Shown piece after piece: positions 47,806 to 55,958 of a stretch of 64,000 bases of DNA (positions within the stretch are counted from its first letter, which is position 1; each line of letters opens with the position of its first letter). A program made the translations under genes and the position numbers. Under the pieces are notes generated by a model. The model searched no databases. It saw only the letters and a list, made by a program, of their open reading frames with translations, and was not told the DNA's origin. The stretch comes from CAJQQY01 sp045104975 (GTDB taxonomy: Bacteria > Bacteroidota > Bacteroidia > Chitinophagales > Saprospiraceae), in NCBI GenBank assembly GCA_045104975.1, contig JBGCCY010000035.1, positions 1 through 64,000 of the forward strand, written 5' to 3'.

Positions 47806-48852
47806 ATGAATAAGCTTTTTTTCTTTATGCTCTCCTTGGTAGCCTTTGCAACAATTTTTAGTTGTAAGATCAAAAAAACGCCAACTGAAGTTATCACTCA
47901 AAAAGATTTTCGAATTGGTTTTTATAACGTCGAGAACCTTTTTGATACAATTGATATCGATGGAAAAGCAGATGAAGAATTTACACCCGGCTCTAAGAAA
48001 AAATGGAATACAGAAAGGTATTTCAAAAAATTAAATGACTTAGCAAAAGTGGTTGATGGGATGAATTACCCTGCTATTTTAGGGCTGTGTGAAGTTGAAA
48101 ATGCGACGGTCTTAAAAGATCTTATTGCAGAGACCAGTTTAAAAAATCATGGCTACAATTATGTTCATTTTGAGTCGCCAGACTTTCGAGGAATTGATGT
48201 AGCGATGATTTATCAAAAAAAAATATTCCAAGTTTTAGATTCTGAAACGATTGAAATTAATTTTCCAAAATCAATCATCGGTGAGGAAAAATATACGACT
48301 CGTGAAATTCTACATGTAAAAGGAATTTTTGCCAAAAAGGATACACTTCATATTTACGTGAATCATTTCCCTTCCCGTCGTGGTGGATTGGAAGCAAGCG
48401 AACCGAAAAGAACTTACGTCGCTGAGCAATTAATGAAATCTGTCAATAGTGTTTTTTCGAAAAACAAAAACGCTAATATTTTATTGATGGGAGACTTTAA
48501 TGATGAACCTGATAACAATAGTGTTGCAAAAACTATTGGAGCTAAAAATCTTCCGAAGAATAATTCCGAAACGAGTTTAATCAATTGTGCCGCTGAGCAA
48601 GATTTGATGAAAAAAGGAACTTATAATTTCAGAGGAAATTGGAATATGTTGGATCAAATTATTGTCTCAAATGCAATGCTTCAAGAAAGTGGCGAGCTAA
48701 AAATTGGAGAGTTTCAGATTTTCCAAAAAGAATGGATGATGTATAAAAGTGATAAATATGGTTTGACCCCAAATCGAACTTATGGAGGGCCTAATTATTA
48801 TGGCGGATTCTCAGATCATTTGCCAGTTTTTGTGGAAATTCGAGTTGATTAA
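47806..48852 (+). CDS. lipoprotein of the endonuclease/exonuclease/phosphatase (EEP) family
   Basis: The 348-residue product begins at the ATG at 47806 and has a lipobox I-F-S-C (Cys20). The mature part has the DNase I-like EEP fold. It shows F-Y-N-V-E-N-L-F-D, the metal-site glutamate in L-C-E-V-E-N, N-H-F-P-S-R-R-G-G, G-D-F-N-D-E-P-D and the C-terminal S-D-H-L-P-V-F. The family cleaves phosphodiester bonds in nucleic acids or phospholipids, or phosphate esters. As a lipoprotein it acts in the envelope, so extracellular DNA or lipid headgroups are possible substrates; this is not resolved by sequence. The gene is monocistronic, with a terminator directly after it. Confidence 0.92.
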   Translation: MNKLFFFMLSLVAFATIFSCKIKKTPTEVITQKDFRIGFYNVENLFDTIDIDGKADEEFTPGSKKKWNTERYFKKLNDLAKVVDGMNYPAILGLCEVENATVLKDLIAETSLKNHGYNYVHFESPDFRGIDVAMIYQKKIFQVLDSETIEINFPKSIIGEEKYTTREILHVKGIFAKKDTLHIYVNHFPSRRGGLEASEPKRTYVAEQLMKSVNSVFSKNKNANILLMGDFNDEPDNNSVAKTIGAKNLPKNNSETSLINCAAEQDLMKKGTYNFRGNWNMLDQIIVSNAMLQESGELKIGEFQIFQKEWMMYKSDKYGLTPNRTYGGPNYYGGFSDHLPVFVEIRVD

Positions 48853-48863
48853 TTAACTCCTTA

Positions 48864-48899
48864 GGTATCGGATACCTTGAAGGTATCCGATACCTTTTT
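48864..48899 (+). terminator. intrinsic terminator after EEP gene
   Basis: A perfect 13-bp stem, GGTATCGGATACC (48864-48876) with GGTATCCGATACC (48882-48894), has a 5-base loop and is followed by T5. It begins 12 bases after the stop and can serve both convergent genes. Confidence 0.9.
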
Positions 48900-48929
48900 A
48901 ATAACAAGCGAAGCGTTCTTGGTTCAATA

Positions 48930-51900
48930 TCAACCATTCGGTTTCTTCACCGTCTTCTTCGCATCTTTTTTCAAGCCATCAAAAAACTCCTCAAACGTAT
49001 TAAATTGACGACGATAATTTAGACCAATTCCCATTCGATTATTTCTATTCCCATCTAACGCTTGCTCAGACCGTTGATAAAATCTAACTTTAAATCTTCT
49101 ATTCTCAGTTAAGTAATATTCTGCCACAAAATCACTTCCGTAAAATGTACCAGAAACTGTTTCCGTACTTCTAACTACACCTCCACTCACACTCAATTGA
49201 TCATTAAAAAATCTTGGATTCAAATTTACTTGCACTTCCGAACCAGCCAATGCAGTCGTTTGCCCTCCACCCAAATCAAATTCTCCAGCCTGATAAGTAT
49301 TGTAAGCAAAATCAAAATCTACACCAGATACACCTCCAACTTCACTAAAGGCATCTGACAAAAGACTAGTAATATACAAGGAAACTCTTGTCGTCAAATA
49401 TTCTGAAACTGTATTAATCCCACTCGAAGTCCAATCAAAATCAGCCAAATTCTCTTGCCCAGAAGGAATGAATCCACCTATCACAATCAGTCCAAAAACT
49501 TGTCGATTCAATTCACTTTGATCCTGTCGAAGCACTCTCAACTTAGTGTCCACATAATTTTTCACGTCTCCTGTGATGAGCCTTGGAAATGAGATGTCAA
49601 AATTAATATCAGGTTTGAGTAATTCGCCAGTCAGGTTCATTTTCAAATCTACATTAGTAGGCTTTCGAGATAGAGATTTTAAATCAGGTCCTCCCAACTC
49701 GATATATTCCAAAATAAAATTATAAACAGAGGTGCTCAATCGATCATATTTTGCATCTAAATTAATAGTTGCGCCAAATGGATCGCCTGTCCAATTTATC
49801 CTTCCGCCTCTTTCTACTTTGAATTTTTTATTGACAATATTGTACAGCGTAAATAAGTAATCTCCTTCCGCAATTACATATTCTCCAAATAAGGTAATGT
49901 CTCCGTCCCTAGGAATAAACATTTGTAAAAATCCATTCCCCTTGCCTCGAATAATATCGCCCGCTCGCTCATCAATGATAAGAGAAACTTCCGCCTCTTC
50001 GGTCATTTCCACATTCATCCGAATTTCCATTCCTCTGATCTCTTTAGCGAGTTTACCATCCCCTTCTTCATCCTTTTTTCTAAATTCTATAAAACTAATT
50101 TCAGAACTATTTTGAGTACCATAGGTAATCGGAATAAAGAGTTCAGAATCTTTCCCAGTCTTAGCATTTATCGTTAAATCTGTCTCTGTGAATTTTCCAG
50201 AAAAAACAGCATCCACCTCCCCGATTGCATGACCATAATAAAGTGGGTTATTAATTTTAACAGTATTAAGCACCAATAACCGATCTGAAAAAAGTCTAGC
50301 GTTTAATCCTGGATATCTAAAATTATCATGGAAAATCCCACCAGTTACATTTGCTACATTTCCATATTTATCAGTAAAAGTATTTCCAGTAAAATCAAAA
50401 AAGTTATCAATAATTTTGACTCGAGTAGGCGTTTCTTGACCAAAGAAATATCTGGTATTTAAATAGTCAACAGTTATCGCACCATTATAAATTTCAGCAT
50501 TTCCAGTCGATTTAATCTCTTGTTTTGGGATACCATTAAGGTTAGCTCTTATATCAACTAATCCATCTGTATCGGAAGCATGCTGTCCAATAAAATATTC
50601 TAAAATATTGAGTGGATAATTAATTAATTCCAGATCAACATTGAAATATTTAGAAGGGTGAATTTTTTTGCTAAAAGTTGGATTCCCCTTTCCTGACATT
50701 TTTTTGGTGGAAGGCAAAATAACATATCCATCTAAATTTAATTCCCTTAAACCACGCTGAATAGAAAGTTGTGTCTTCAATTGACTTTCCAAATCAGCTA
50801 AATGCACATTCAAATCCAGTTTCCCCCAATCATCACCATTGACCCAAAAAGTATCACTTTGAACAAGCCCATGAATATTTCCAAAATTATAAATATCCGG
50901 GATCGTCAAATCAAATGAATAATCTCCCGCAAAATCCATTTGTTTATAATTCCAAATACTATCAATAAATCCAGTATTGAAATTTTCTAATTTCATATGA
51001 ATTCCTTTTTTATTGATATCTTCAATACTGACAATTCGGTTTTGATTAGTCAATGTAAAGTTTTCCGTTTCCAGAATTCTTTTTCCTAATTGAAGATAAT
51101 TCTTTTCACTTATTTCCCATTCTTCTCCAAAAATCACCAAACTATCATTGTACAGACTGATATTAAATTCTCCATCTTCAAAGAATACTTTCCCTCCAAT
51201 ATTAAATCGATCAAAAGTACCTCGCTCGCCAACTGCGCCTATTTCAAACTCAACAGTATCTCGATTCAATCGACCATCAATGCTAATTTCTGGCACTTTA
51301 TTTTCCCCATTCAAGATGGCATAAAAAGGAATCAAGGAAGTTAGCTGACCAATACTTTTAAATGCACTTGAATTCAATTTTATTCCTCCGATTTCAATAT
51401 TATCATAAGTCAATTCTTCGACATCTAATTCTACATTCACTTTGTAATTGATCCCATCGTAATCTCCTTTGACTAAGAAATTTTTGATCGTATCTAATTT
51501 AGGATCGATTAAATAAGTGAAATTTTTAGAGTCAATTATTTTTACATCAAAATCAAACACGGTTGATTTCAACGTATCGCGTTTAGCCTTGATATTTAAT
51601 TTTTCAGAAATCTCAGGATAGTTTTTTTCGACAAAAAGAACGAAAGCATCAGGGACTTCTTGAATGTCAAAATCACCAGTAATTTCTCCTTCAAAAATTT
51701 CGGATTTGGCGGAAAAAATTCGTTGCCCTTCGGTTCCAAAAATGGAATAAAATGATAGTGTGTCCACTTCGTATTCTTCTGTTCCATTTTTTTGAAAAAC
51801 AAGGTTTCTAAATTTAGCATTTCCTTCCAAGTTCGAAATATTTATATCTCGAATATTGAGATCCATTTCACCCGTAATTCCAAAGTCTTGTTTGATTAAA

Positions 51901-53870
51901 TTCAGATCATCTAAATTCAATGTATTGATCTTCGCTTGGAAATCAAAAACAGGAATCGAATCTCGGAAATCAACACTTCCATCAAATGATAAATCTATAT
52001 TTTCATCCTTAATAATAAAGTTTCCATCAAATAGATTTTGGGTCAATCGACCGTCCATTTTGAAATCATGATAATTGTAATTTCGAAAAGTGAAACTATC
52101 CACATTCGCATCTATTTTTGCTTTTGCGGTCGTTGCGGTAATTCCAACTCCTTCTGAAATTTTTGAAGTCACAGTAATATTTCCAAGTTGATCATTCCCT
52201 GTCCAAGTCTTCAAATCGAAATCTACCAAATTCAAATTCCCAGTATACTTTGCCCCTTCTCGACCATCTTTCACATCTAATCGCATATCCATCGTCGCAC
52301 TTCCCAAATCTGTTTGGAGGCCTCCATACGCAACAAAATCAACAAAAAATCCATCAAAACGACCTGTAAAATTGATATTTCCTAGTTTATTGAAATTCTC
52401 TGGCGGATTGAAATTAGGGACTAATTGGCGCAATGTCCAAACATCTGTCTTCAATCTTTTTAAATCAAGATTCAAACTTTCATTTCCTTTATTGGCTAAG
52501 TCTCTTGAATTAAAGTTTCCTTCAATGATTGTTTTTCTTCCAATCAATAATTTCAAATCTTCACCTCTTAAATTATTTATTCGCCCTTTTATTTTTCCAT
52601 CCAATCGAATAATTTCATCAGCATTATCAACAAAAAATTTATTCTTTTTTAACTTAGGAGCAAAGGCAATTACATCACGAAGTGCAACTTCACTTTTCTC
52701 AAATTTTAAATCCATATTTACCTTATCCTCAAAACTTCGGAAGCTCGTAAAATCTCGATATTTAAAAATAATAGTGTCTTGAATATGGCTGTAAGGTGTG
52801 GTTAAATTCACCCCATTTAATTCTGTCTTTCGGGAGGTAATTCTAACATCGGGAGCAGATAAATTTTCCAAAATAAAACCGCTAGTTTCTGTAGCTGATA
52901 CCTGTTTCAAGTTCCCTGTAAAAACCATGTCAGTCATCGCAAAACTATCAATAGCAATATCTATATCAAAGGCTTCTAAATGAGTAAAATCTAACTCCTC
53001 CGCAGAGGTAGTTTTGACAGGAGATTTTCGATAATTATGGAGACTTAATTTTCCATTTCCAAAATCAAATTCATGAATCAATAGTTGGAAAGGTTTCTTC
53101 AAAGAGTCAGTTTGAATATCAACTTCTACTAGGTCTTCAATTGCTTCGACCAAAGAGGTATCTTTCGCCAACGGTTTTCGATCCTTCAAATCTACCTGAA
53201 CATAAGAGTCCTTAAAATTGACTGAATGAATAGAAACTATATTTTTAACTAAATCAATTTCATCTACTTTTATTTCTCCATCTCGAATCAAAACATTAAC
53301 TCGTTCGCCTTTGACTTCATCATCATTTTCGAAGGTGACATTTTTTAAATACAGCACATCTGCACCAATAAAAAATGGTCTAGATGTTTTTTTTCCCTTA
53401 CTTTCTTTTGGAGGAAAAAGTTTAGTTAATAATTGGTTTAAATTGGATTGAGTTTCGCCTTCTTTTCGTTTTAATTTGAGTTGGGCATTTTGTAAAGTAA
53501 GATCACTTACTTCTAAATTACTTTGAAGTAAATTGAAAAAACTTGAATTGAAGTTGACCACTAATTTTTCACTAAACAGCAAAGTATCTCCAGCCAAATC
53601 TTCTAGATAAAAACTATCTAAAACGAGTTTGTCAAAAATTTCAAATTCAATATGGTTAAATTCGACCTTGGTATCTAAGTCTTTGGAAAGTTTTTCGGTG
53701 AGTTTTTTCCCTGCCCAATTCTGGACAACTTCCATTCGGAAAAGTATTGTTATAATTGCCATCAATAGCAGAAAAAGCATAGCGATCAACATCACTCCGC
53801 GCACAATTCGCTTCCCCCAAGATCTTTTTTGGGGAACCACAATATCTTCTTTGCTATTGTCTTTTTTCAT
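48930..53870 (-). CDS. tamB: TamB-like translocation/assembly module protein
   Basis: The 1646-residue product has one N-terminal membrane anchor (about residues 22-45) and a long beta-rich periplasmic chain with AsmA-like repeats. It ends with a DUF490/TamB C-terminal domain over about the last 400 residues: G-N-G-F-L-Q-M-F-I-P-R-D-G-D-I-T, D-L-K-M-N-L-T-G-E-L-L-K-P-D-I-N-F-D, Y-L-T-T-R-V-S-L-Y-I. TamB proteins form a lipid-channelling bridge between inner and outer membranes and help insert outer-membrane proteins together with a BamA-like partner. No TamA/BamA gene is adjacent. The length is in the usual range for Bacteroidota. Confidence 0.93.
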   Translation of the reverse strand: MKKDNSKEDIVVPQKRSWGKRIVRGVMLIAMLFLLLMAIITILFRMEVVQNWAGKKLTEKLSKDLDTKVEFNHIEFEIFDKLVLDSFYLEDLAGDTLLFSEKLVVNFNSSFFNLLQSNLEVSDLTLQNAQLKLKRKEGETQSNLNQLLTKLFPPKESKGKKTSRPFFIGADVLYLKNVTFENDDEVKGERVNVLIRDGEIKVDEIDLVKNIVSIHSVNFKDSYVQVDLKDRKPLAKDTSLVEAIEDLVEVDIQTDSLKKPFQLLIHEFDFGNGKLSLHNYRKSPVKTTSAEELDFTHLEAFDIDIAIDSFAMTDMVFTGNLKQVSATETSGFILENLSAPDVRITSRKTELNGVNLTTPYSHIQDTIIFKYRDFTSFRSFEDKVNMDLKFEKSEVALRDVIAFAPKLKKNKFFVDNADEIIRLDGKIKGRINNLRGEDLKLLIGRKTIIEGNFNSRDLANKGNESLNLDLKRLKTDVWTLRQLVPNFNPPENFNKLGNINFTGRFDGFFVDFVAYGGLQTDLGSATMDMRLDVKDGREGAKYTGNLNLVDFDLKTWTGNDQLGNITVTSKISEGVGITATTAKAKIDANVDSFTFRNYNYHDFKMDGRLTQNLFDGNFIIKDENIDLSFDGSVDFRDSIPVFDFQAKINTLNLDDLNLIKQDFGITGEMDLNIRDINISNLEGNAKFRNLVFQKNGTEEYEVDTLSFYSIFGTEGQRIFSAKSEIFEGEITGDFDIQEVPDAFVLFVEKNYPEISEKLNIKAKRDTLKSTVFDFDVKIIDSKNFTYLIDPKLDTIKNFLVKGDYDGINYKVNVELDVEELTYDNIEIGGIKLNSSAFKSIGQLTSLIPFYAILNGENKVPEISIDGRLNRDTVEFEIGAVGERGTFDRFNIGGKVFFEDGEFNISLYNDSLVIFGEEWEISEKNYLQLGKRILETENFTLTNQNRIVSIEDINKKGIHMKLENFNTGFIDSIWNYKQMDFAGDYSFDLTIPDIYNFGNIHGLVQSDTFWVNGDDWGKLDLNVHLADLESQLKTQLSIQRGLRELNLDGYVILPSTKKMSGKGNPTFSKKIHPSKYFNVDLELINYPLNILEYFIGQHASDTDGLVDIRANLNGIPKQEIKSTGNAEIYNGAITVDYLNTRYFFGQETPTRVKIIDNFFDFTGNTFTDKYGNVANVTGGIFHDNFRYPGLNARLFSDRLLVLNTVKINNPLYYGHAIGEVDAVFSGKFTETDLTINAKTGKDSELFIPITYGTQNSSEISFIEFRKKDEEGDGKLAKEIRGMEIRMNVEMTEEAEVSLIIDERAGDIIRGKGNGFLQMFIPRDGDITLFGEYVIAEGDYLFTLYNIVNKKFKVERGGRINWTGDPFGATINLDAKYDRLSTSVYNFILEYIELGGPDLKSLSRKPTNVDLKMNLTGELLKPDINFDISFPRLITGDVKNYVDTKLRVLRQDQSELNRQVFGLIVIGGFIPSGQENLADFDWTSSGINTVSEYLTTRVSLYITSLLSDAFSEVGGVSGVDFDFAYNTYQAGEFDLGGGQTTALAGSEVQVNLNPRFFNDQLSVSGGVVRSTETVSGTFYGSDFVAEYYLTENRRFKVRFYQRSEQALDGNRNNRMGIGLNYRRQFNTFEEFFDGLKKDAKKTVKKPNG

Positions 53871-54241
53871 GCTGAAAAAATGATAGAATTTCTATTTAAA
53901 ACTATCTGTTATTTAAACGGCGAAAATACGAAATAGATGTTAAAACTGGGTGATTTAACGAAGTTTTAAATGGTTAGGGCTTTGTGAACAAGGCTCTATG
54001 TTAGACCTAAAAAACGCTATGCTCTTTTTTTTAGGTCAGCTAAACAGGCTAACCGTAGACAATAATTCAAAGTTTAGGATATTACCGTCGGTTTTAACCG
54101 ACCGAACAAAGATGCTTTAGCCACATTGTGTATAGTATGATTCGGCTAAAGCCTTTCTGTTTCTCGTTTGATTCCGTCGGTTAAAACCGACGGTAATAAA
54201 AAACCCATTTGCAGTTAGCCTGTGTAGCAGACCACCATGTG
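53871..54241. repeat. intergenic region with nested palindromic repeats
   Basis: The 371 bases hold no credible gene. Arms at 54081-54102 (ATTACCGTCGGTTTTAACCGAC) and 54176-54197 are a perfect 22-base inverted repeat, and each arm is itself nearly palindromic. Between them GCTTTAGCC (54114-54122) pairs with GGCTAAAGC (54144-54152). GGCTAACCG near 54049 and GTTAGCCTG near 54212 suggest a further outer pair, as do AGACCTAAAAAA and TTTTTTAGGTC near 54006-54033. This is probably a cluster of dispersed REP-like elements. Confidence 0.6.
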
Positions 54242-55201
54242 TTATCTGTTTACAAAATTTAGAACTTGTTCTTCGGACCAATAATATCCTTTTGAGTGTG
54301 ACTGTGGAAACCCAACATGTCCACCATATTTTGGAGTAGATAAATAAAGATTAGGATTCGATTTCGCAGCCTCAAAAGGATAGCATGAGTCACTCAAAAA
54401 TGAATCATCTTTCGCATTGAGTAACAAAGTTGGAATAGCTAAATTTTGGAAAAAATTTCGACTAGAACTTTTTGTCCAATAATCCTCAGCGCTTGCGAAT
54501 CCATGAACTGGGGCGGTCAAATTTCCATCAAAATCTCCAAATGTTTTGGCAGCTAAAATTCGTTCAGCATCTAGGTCTGGATACAAATGTTGCTTGAGTT
54601 TAAATTTTTCTTTGAGTGATTTTAAAAACCTTTGGAGGTAAATATAATTATGCGATTTTTCTATTTCTGCGGTACAGCCTACCAAATCAACTGGTGCTGA
54701 AATGCCGACTGCTTTTTTAATTTTAGGATGGATATTTTTTCCTTTTTCACCTACATATTTCAGGGCAACATTTCCTCCGAGACTAAAGCCAATTAAGGCC
54801 ATTTCTTCGTAGTCATATTTTTCAAAAATAGTGTTGATAACAAAATCTAAATCGGTGGTTTCGCCACTATGATATCCTCTGCGAACTAAATTTATTTCTC
54901 CGCTACAACCTCTAAAATTCAACGTTACCGCATCCCAATTATGTTGATTAAAAATGCGGTTCATTCCTAAAATATAATTGCTATCGGATGAGCCTTCCAA
55001 CCCATGCAAAGTAATGATGATCTTTTTTCCTCCGACTCTAGACCAATCCAAATCTAAGAAATCTGCATCGGGTGTGGAGAGTCTTTCCCGCTGATATTTG
55101 ACTTCTTTTATTTGTCGAAATAAGGAAGGATAGATCGTAGAAAAATGATGGTATTTGAATATAAACGAAGGGTTATATTTTTTTGATTTTAAAATAGGCA
55201 T
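54242..55201 (-). CDS. YheT-like alpha/beta hydrolase (putative esterase)
   Basis: The 319-residue product starts at the ATG at 55201; the longer frame to 55255 adds an unlikely leader that overlaps the upstream gene. It fits the YheT/ABHD1-3 family: L-H-G-L-E-G-S-S-D-S, L-N-F-R-G-C-S-G-E-I-N, R-R-G-Y-H-S-G-E-T-T-D, the nucleophile elbow G-F-S-L-G-G-N-V, the acid in N-A-K-D-D-S-F-L and the histidine in Y-G-G-H-V-G-F. These are cytoplasmic esterases of poorly known substrate, sometimes acting on phospholipids in eukaryotic relatives. The gene probably shares a transcript with the small membrane protein just upstream. Confidence 0.9.
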   Translation of the reverse strand: MPILKSKKYNPSFIFKYHHFSTIYPSLFRQIKEVKYQRERLSTPDADFLDLDWSRVGGKKIIITLHGLEGSSDSNYILGMNRIFNQHNWDAVTLNFRGCSGEINLVRRGYHSGETTDLDFVINTIFEKYDYEEMALIGFSLGGNVALKYVGEKGKNIHPKIKKAVGISAPVDLVGCTAEIEKSHNYIYLQRFLKSLKEKFKLKQHLYPDLDAERILAAKTFGDFDGNLTAPVHGFASAEDYWTKSSSRNFFQNLAIPTLLLNAKDDSFLSDSCYPFEAAKSNPNLYLSTPKYGGHVGFPQSHSKGYYWSEEQVLNFVNR

Positions 55202-55248
55202 ATAGAAAAACGTAGTTGTTATTATTTTTAAAATACGTAAACAATTGT

Positions 55249-55725
55249 TTACCAATACATTACATTAATATCTTGAGTCACAAAATTCACTTTTTCATTT
55301 TTAAAACAAACATTCAAAATGAAGGGTTCCTTGGTAAATATCTTTTGAATGAATCCAATTCGGTATGCTAAATGATTTGAATTTTCCTTAAAAAAATCCT
55401 TCCCTAATAACGTTATTAAATCACCTTCAGATTTTCCAATCAACATTTTACTATCAATAATATGGTTGGACATTTTAAACCTTTCGTTAATTTTTGTCAT
55501 CCATATTTCTTGATTAAATTCAGTTCGCAAATAATATTCTTCAACCATTAATTTTCCTCCTGAAATCCCTCCATATAAAAATGGACTAAGAAAAACACCT
55601 AATAATATGGAAGAATTCCTTTGGCTAACATTGCTTCCTATTTTACAAATTTCAAGAACTTTTTTGGAGAAAAAATAAACTAAAAAAATTAAAATTAGAA
55701 TGAAAAAAATTGGTAAAAAATTCAT
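55249..55725 (-). CDS. small membrane protein with BamE/SmpA-like C-terminal region
   Basis: The 158-residue product begins at the ATG at 55725; an upstream ATG at 55752 is possible. There is one N-terminal membrane segment (about residues 3-20) and perhaps a second at 40-52. Residues about 95-155 read M-L-I-G-K-S-E-G-D-L-I-T-L-L-G, then L-A-Y-R-I-G-F, then L-N-V-C-F-K-N-E-K-V. That pattern resembles the small BamE/SmpA or BLIP-like fold, where a helix precedes a beta hairpin sheet. The assignment is tentative. It lies 47 bases before the YheT-like start, so the two may be co-transcribed. Confidence 0.7.
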   Translation of the reverse strand: MNFLPIFFILILIFLVYFFSKKVLEICKIGSNVSQRNSSILLGVFLSPFLYGGISGGKLMVEEYYLRTEFNQEIWMTKINERFKMSNHIIDSKMLIGKSEGDLITLLGKDFFKENSNHLAYRIGFIQKIFTKEPFILNVCFKNEKVNFVTQDINVMYW

Positions 55726-55765
55726 GAAATCTAATTGATATAAAATAGGCAATTATTCAACCTCC

Positions 55766-55955
55766 AAAAAACCCAAAGGGCTGACACAAAATAACAAGGG
55801 ATTTAGCCCCTTGAAAATTATCAAAAACCAATTCTATCCCTGAAGGGGCGCAACAATAATATGTCTGTTTCGCTCTTTCAGGGCTGACTGATTTTTTTTT
55901 AATATACAAGGGGAGTTGTCCCTTGCTGATTTCTTACGCCCTGTTGGGGCTGTTA
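55766..55955. repeat. cluster of CCCTGAAGGGGCG-type palindromic repeats
   Basis: Several short inverted repeats fill the gap. CCCTGAAGGGGCG (55838-55850) pairs with CGCTCTTTCAGGG (55871-55883) around about 20 bases. AAGGGATTTAGCCCCTT (near 55797) and AAGGGGAGTTGTCCCTT (near 55909) are small hairpins of related sequence, and AGGGCTGAC and GGGCTGACTG recur. Such elements are widespread intergenic repeats in Bacteroidota. They may also end transcription of the molybdopterin oxidoreductase gene or affect mRNA stability. Confidence 0.6.
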
Positions 55956-55958
55956 CTC

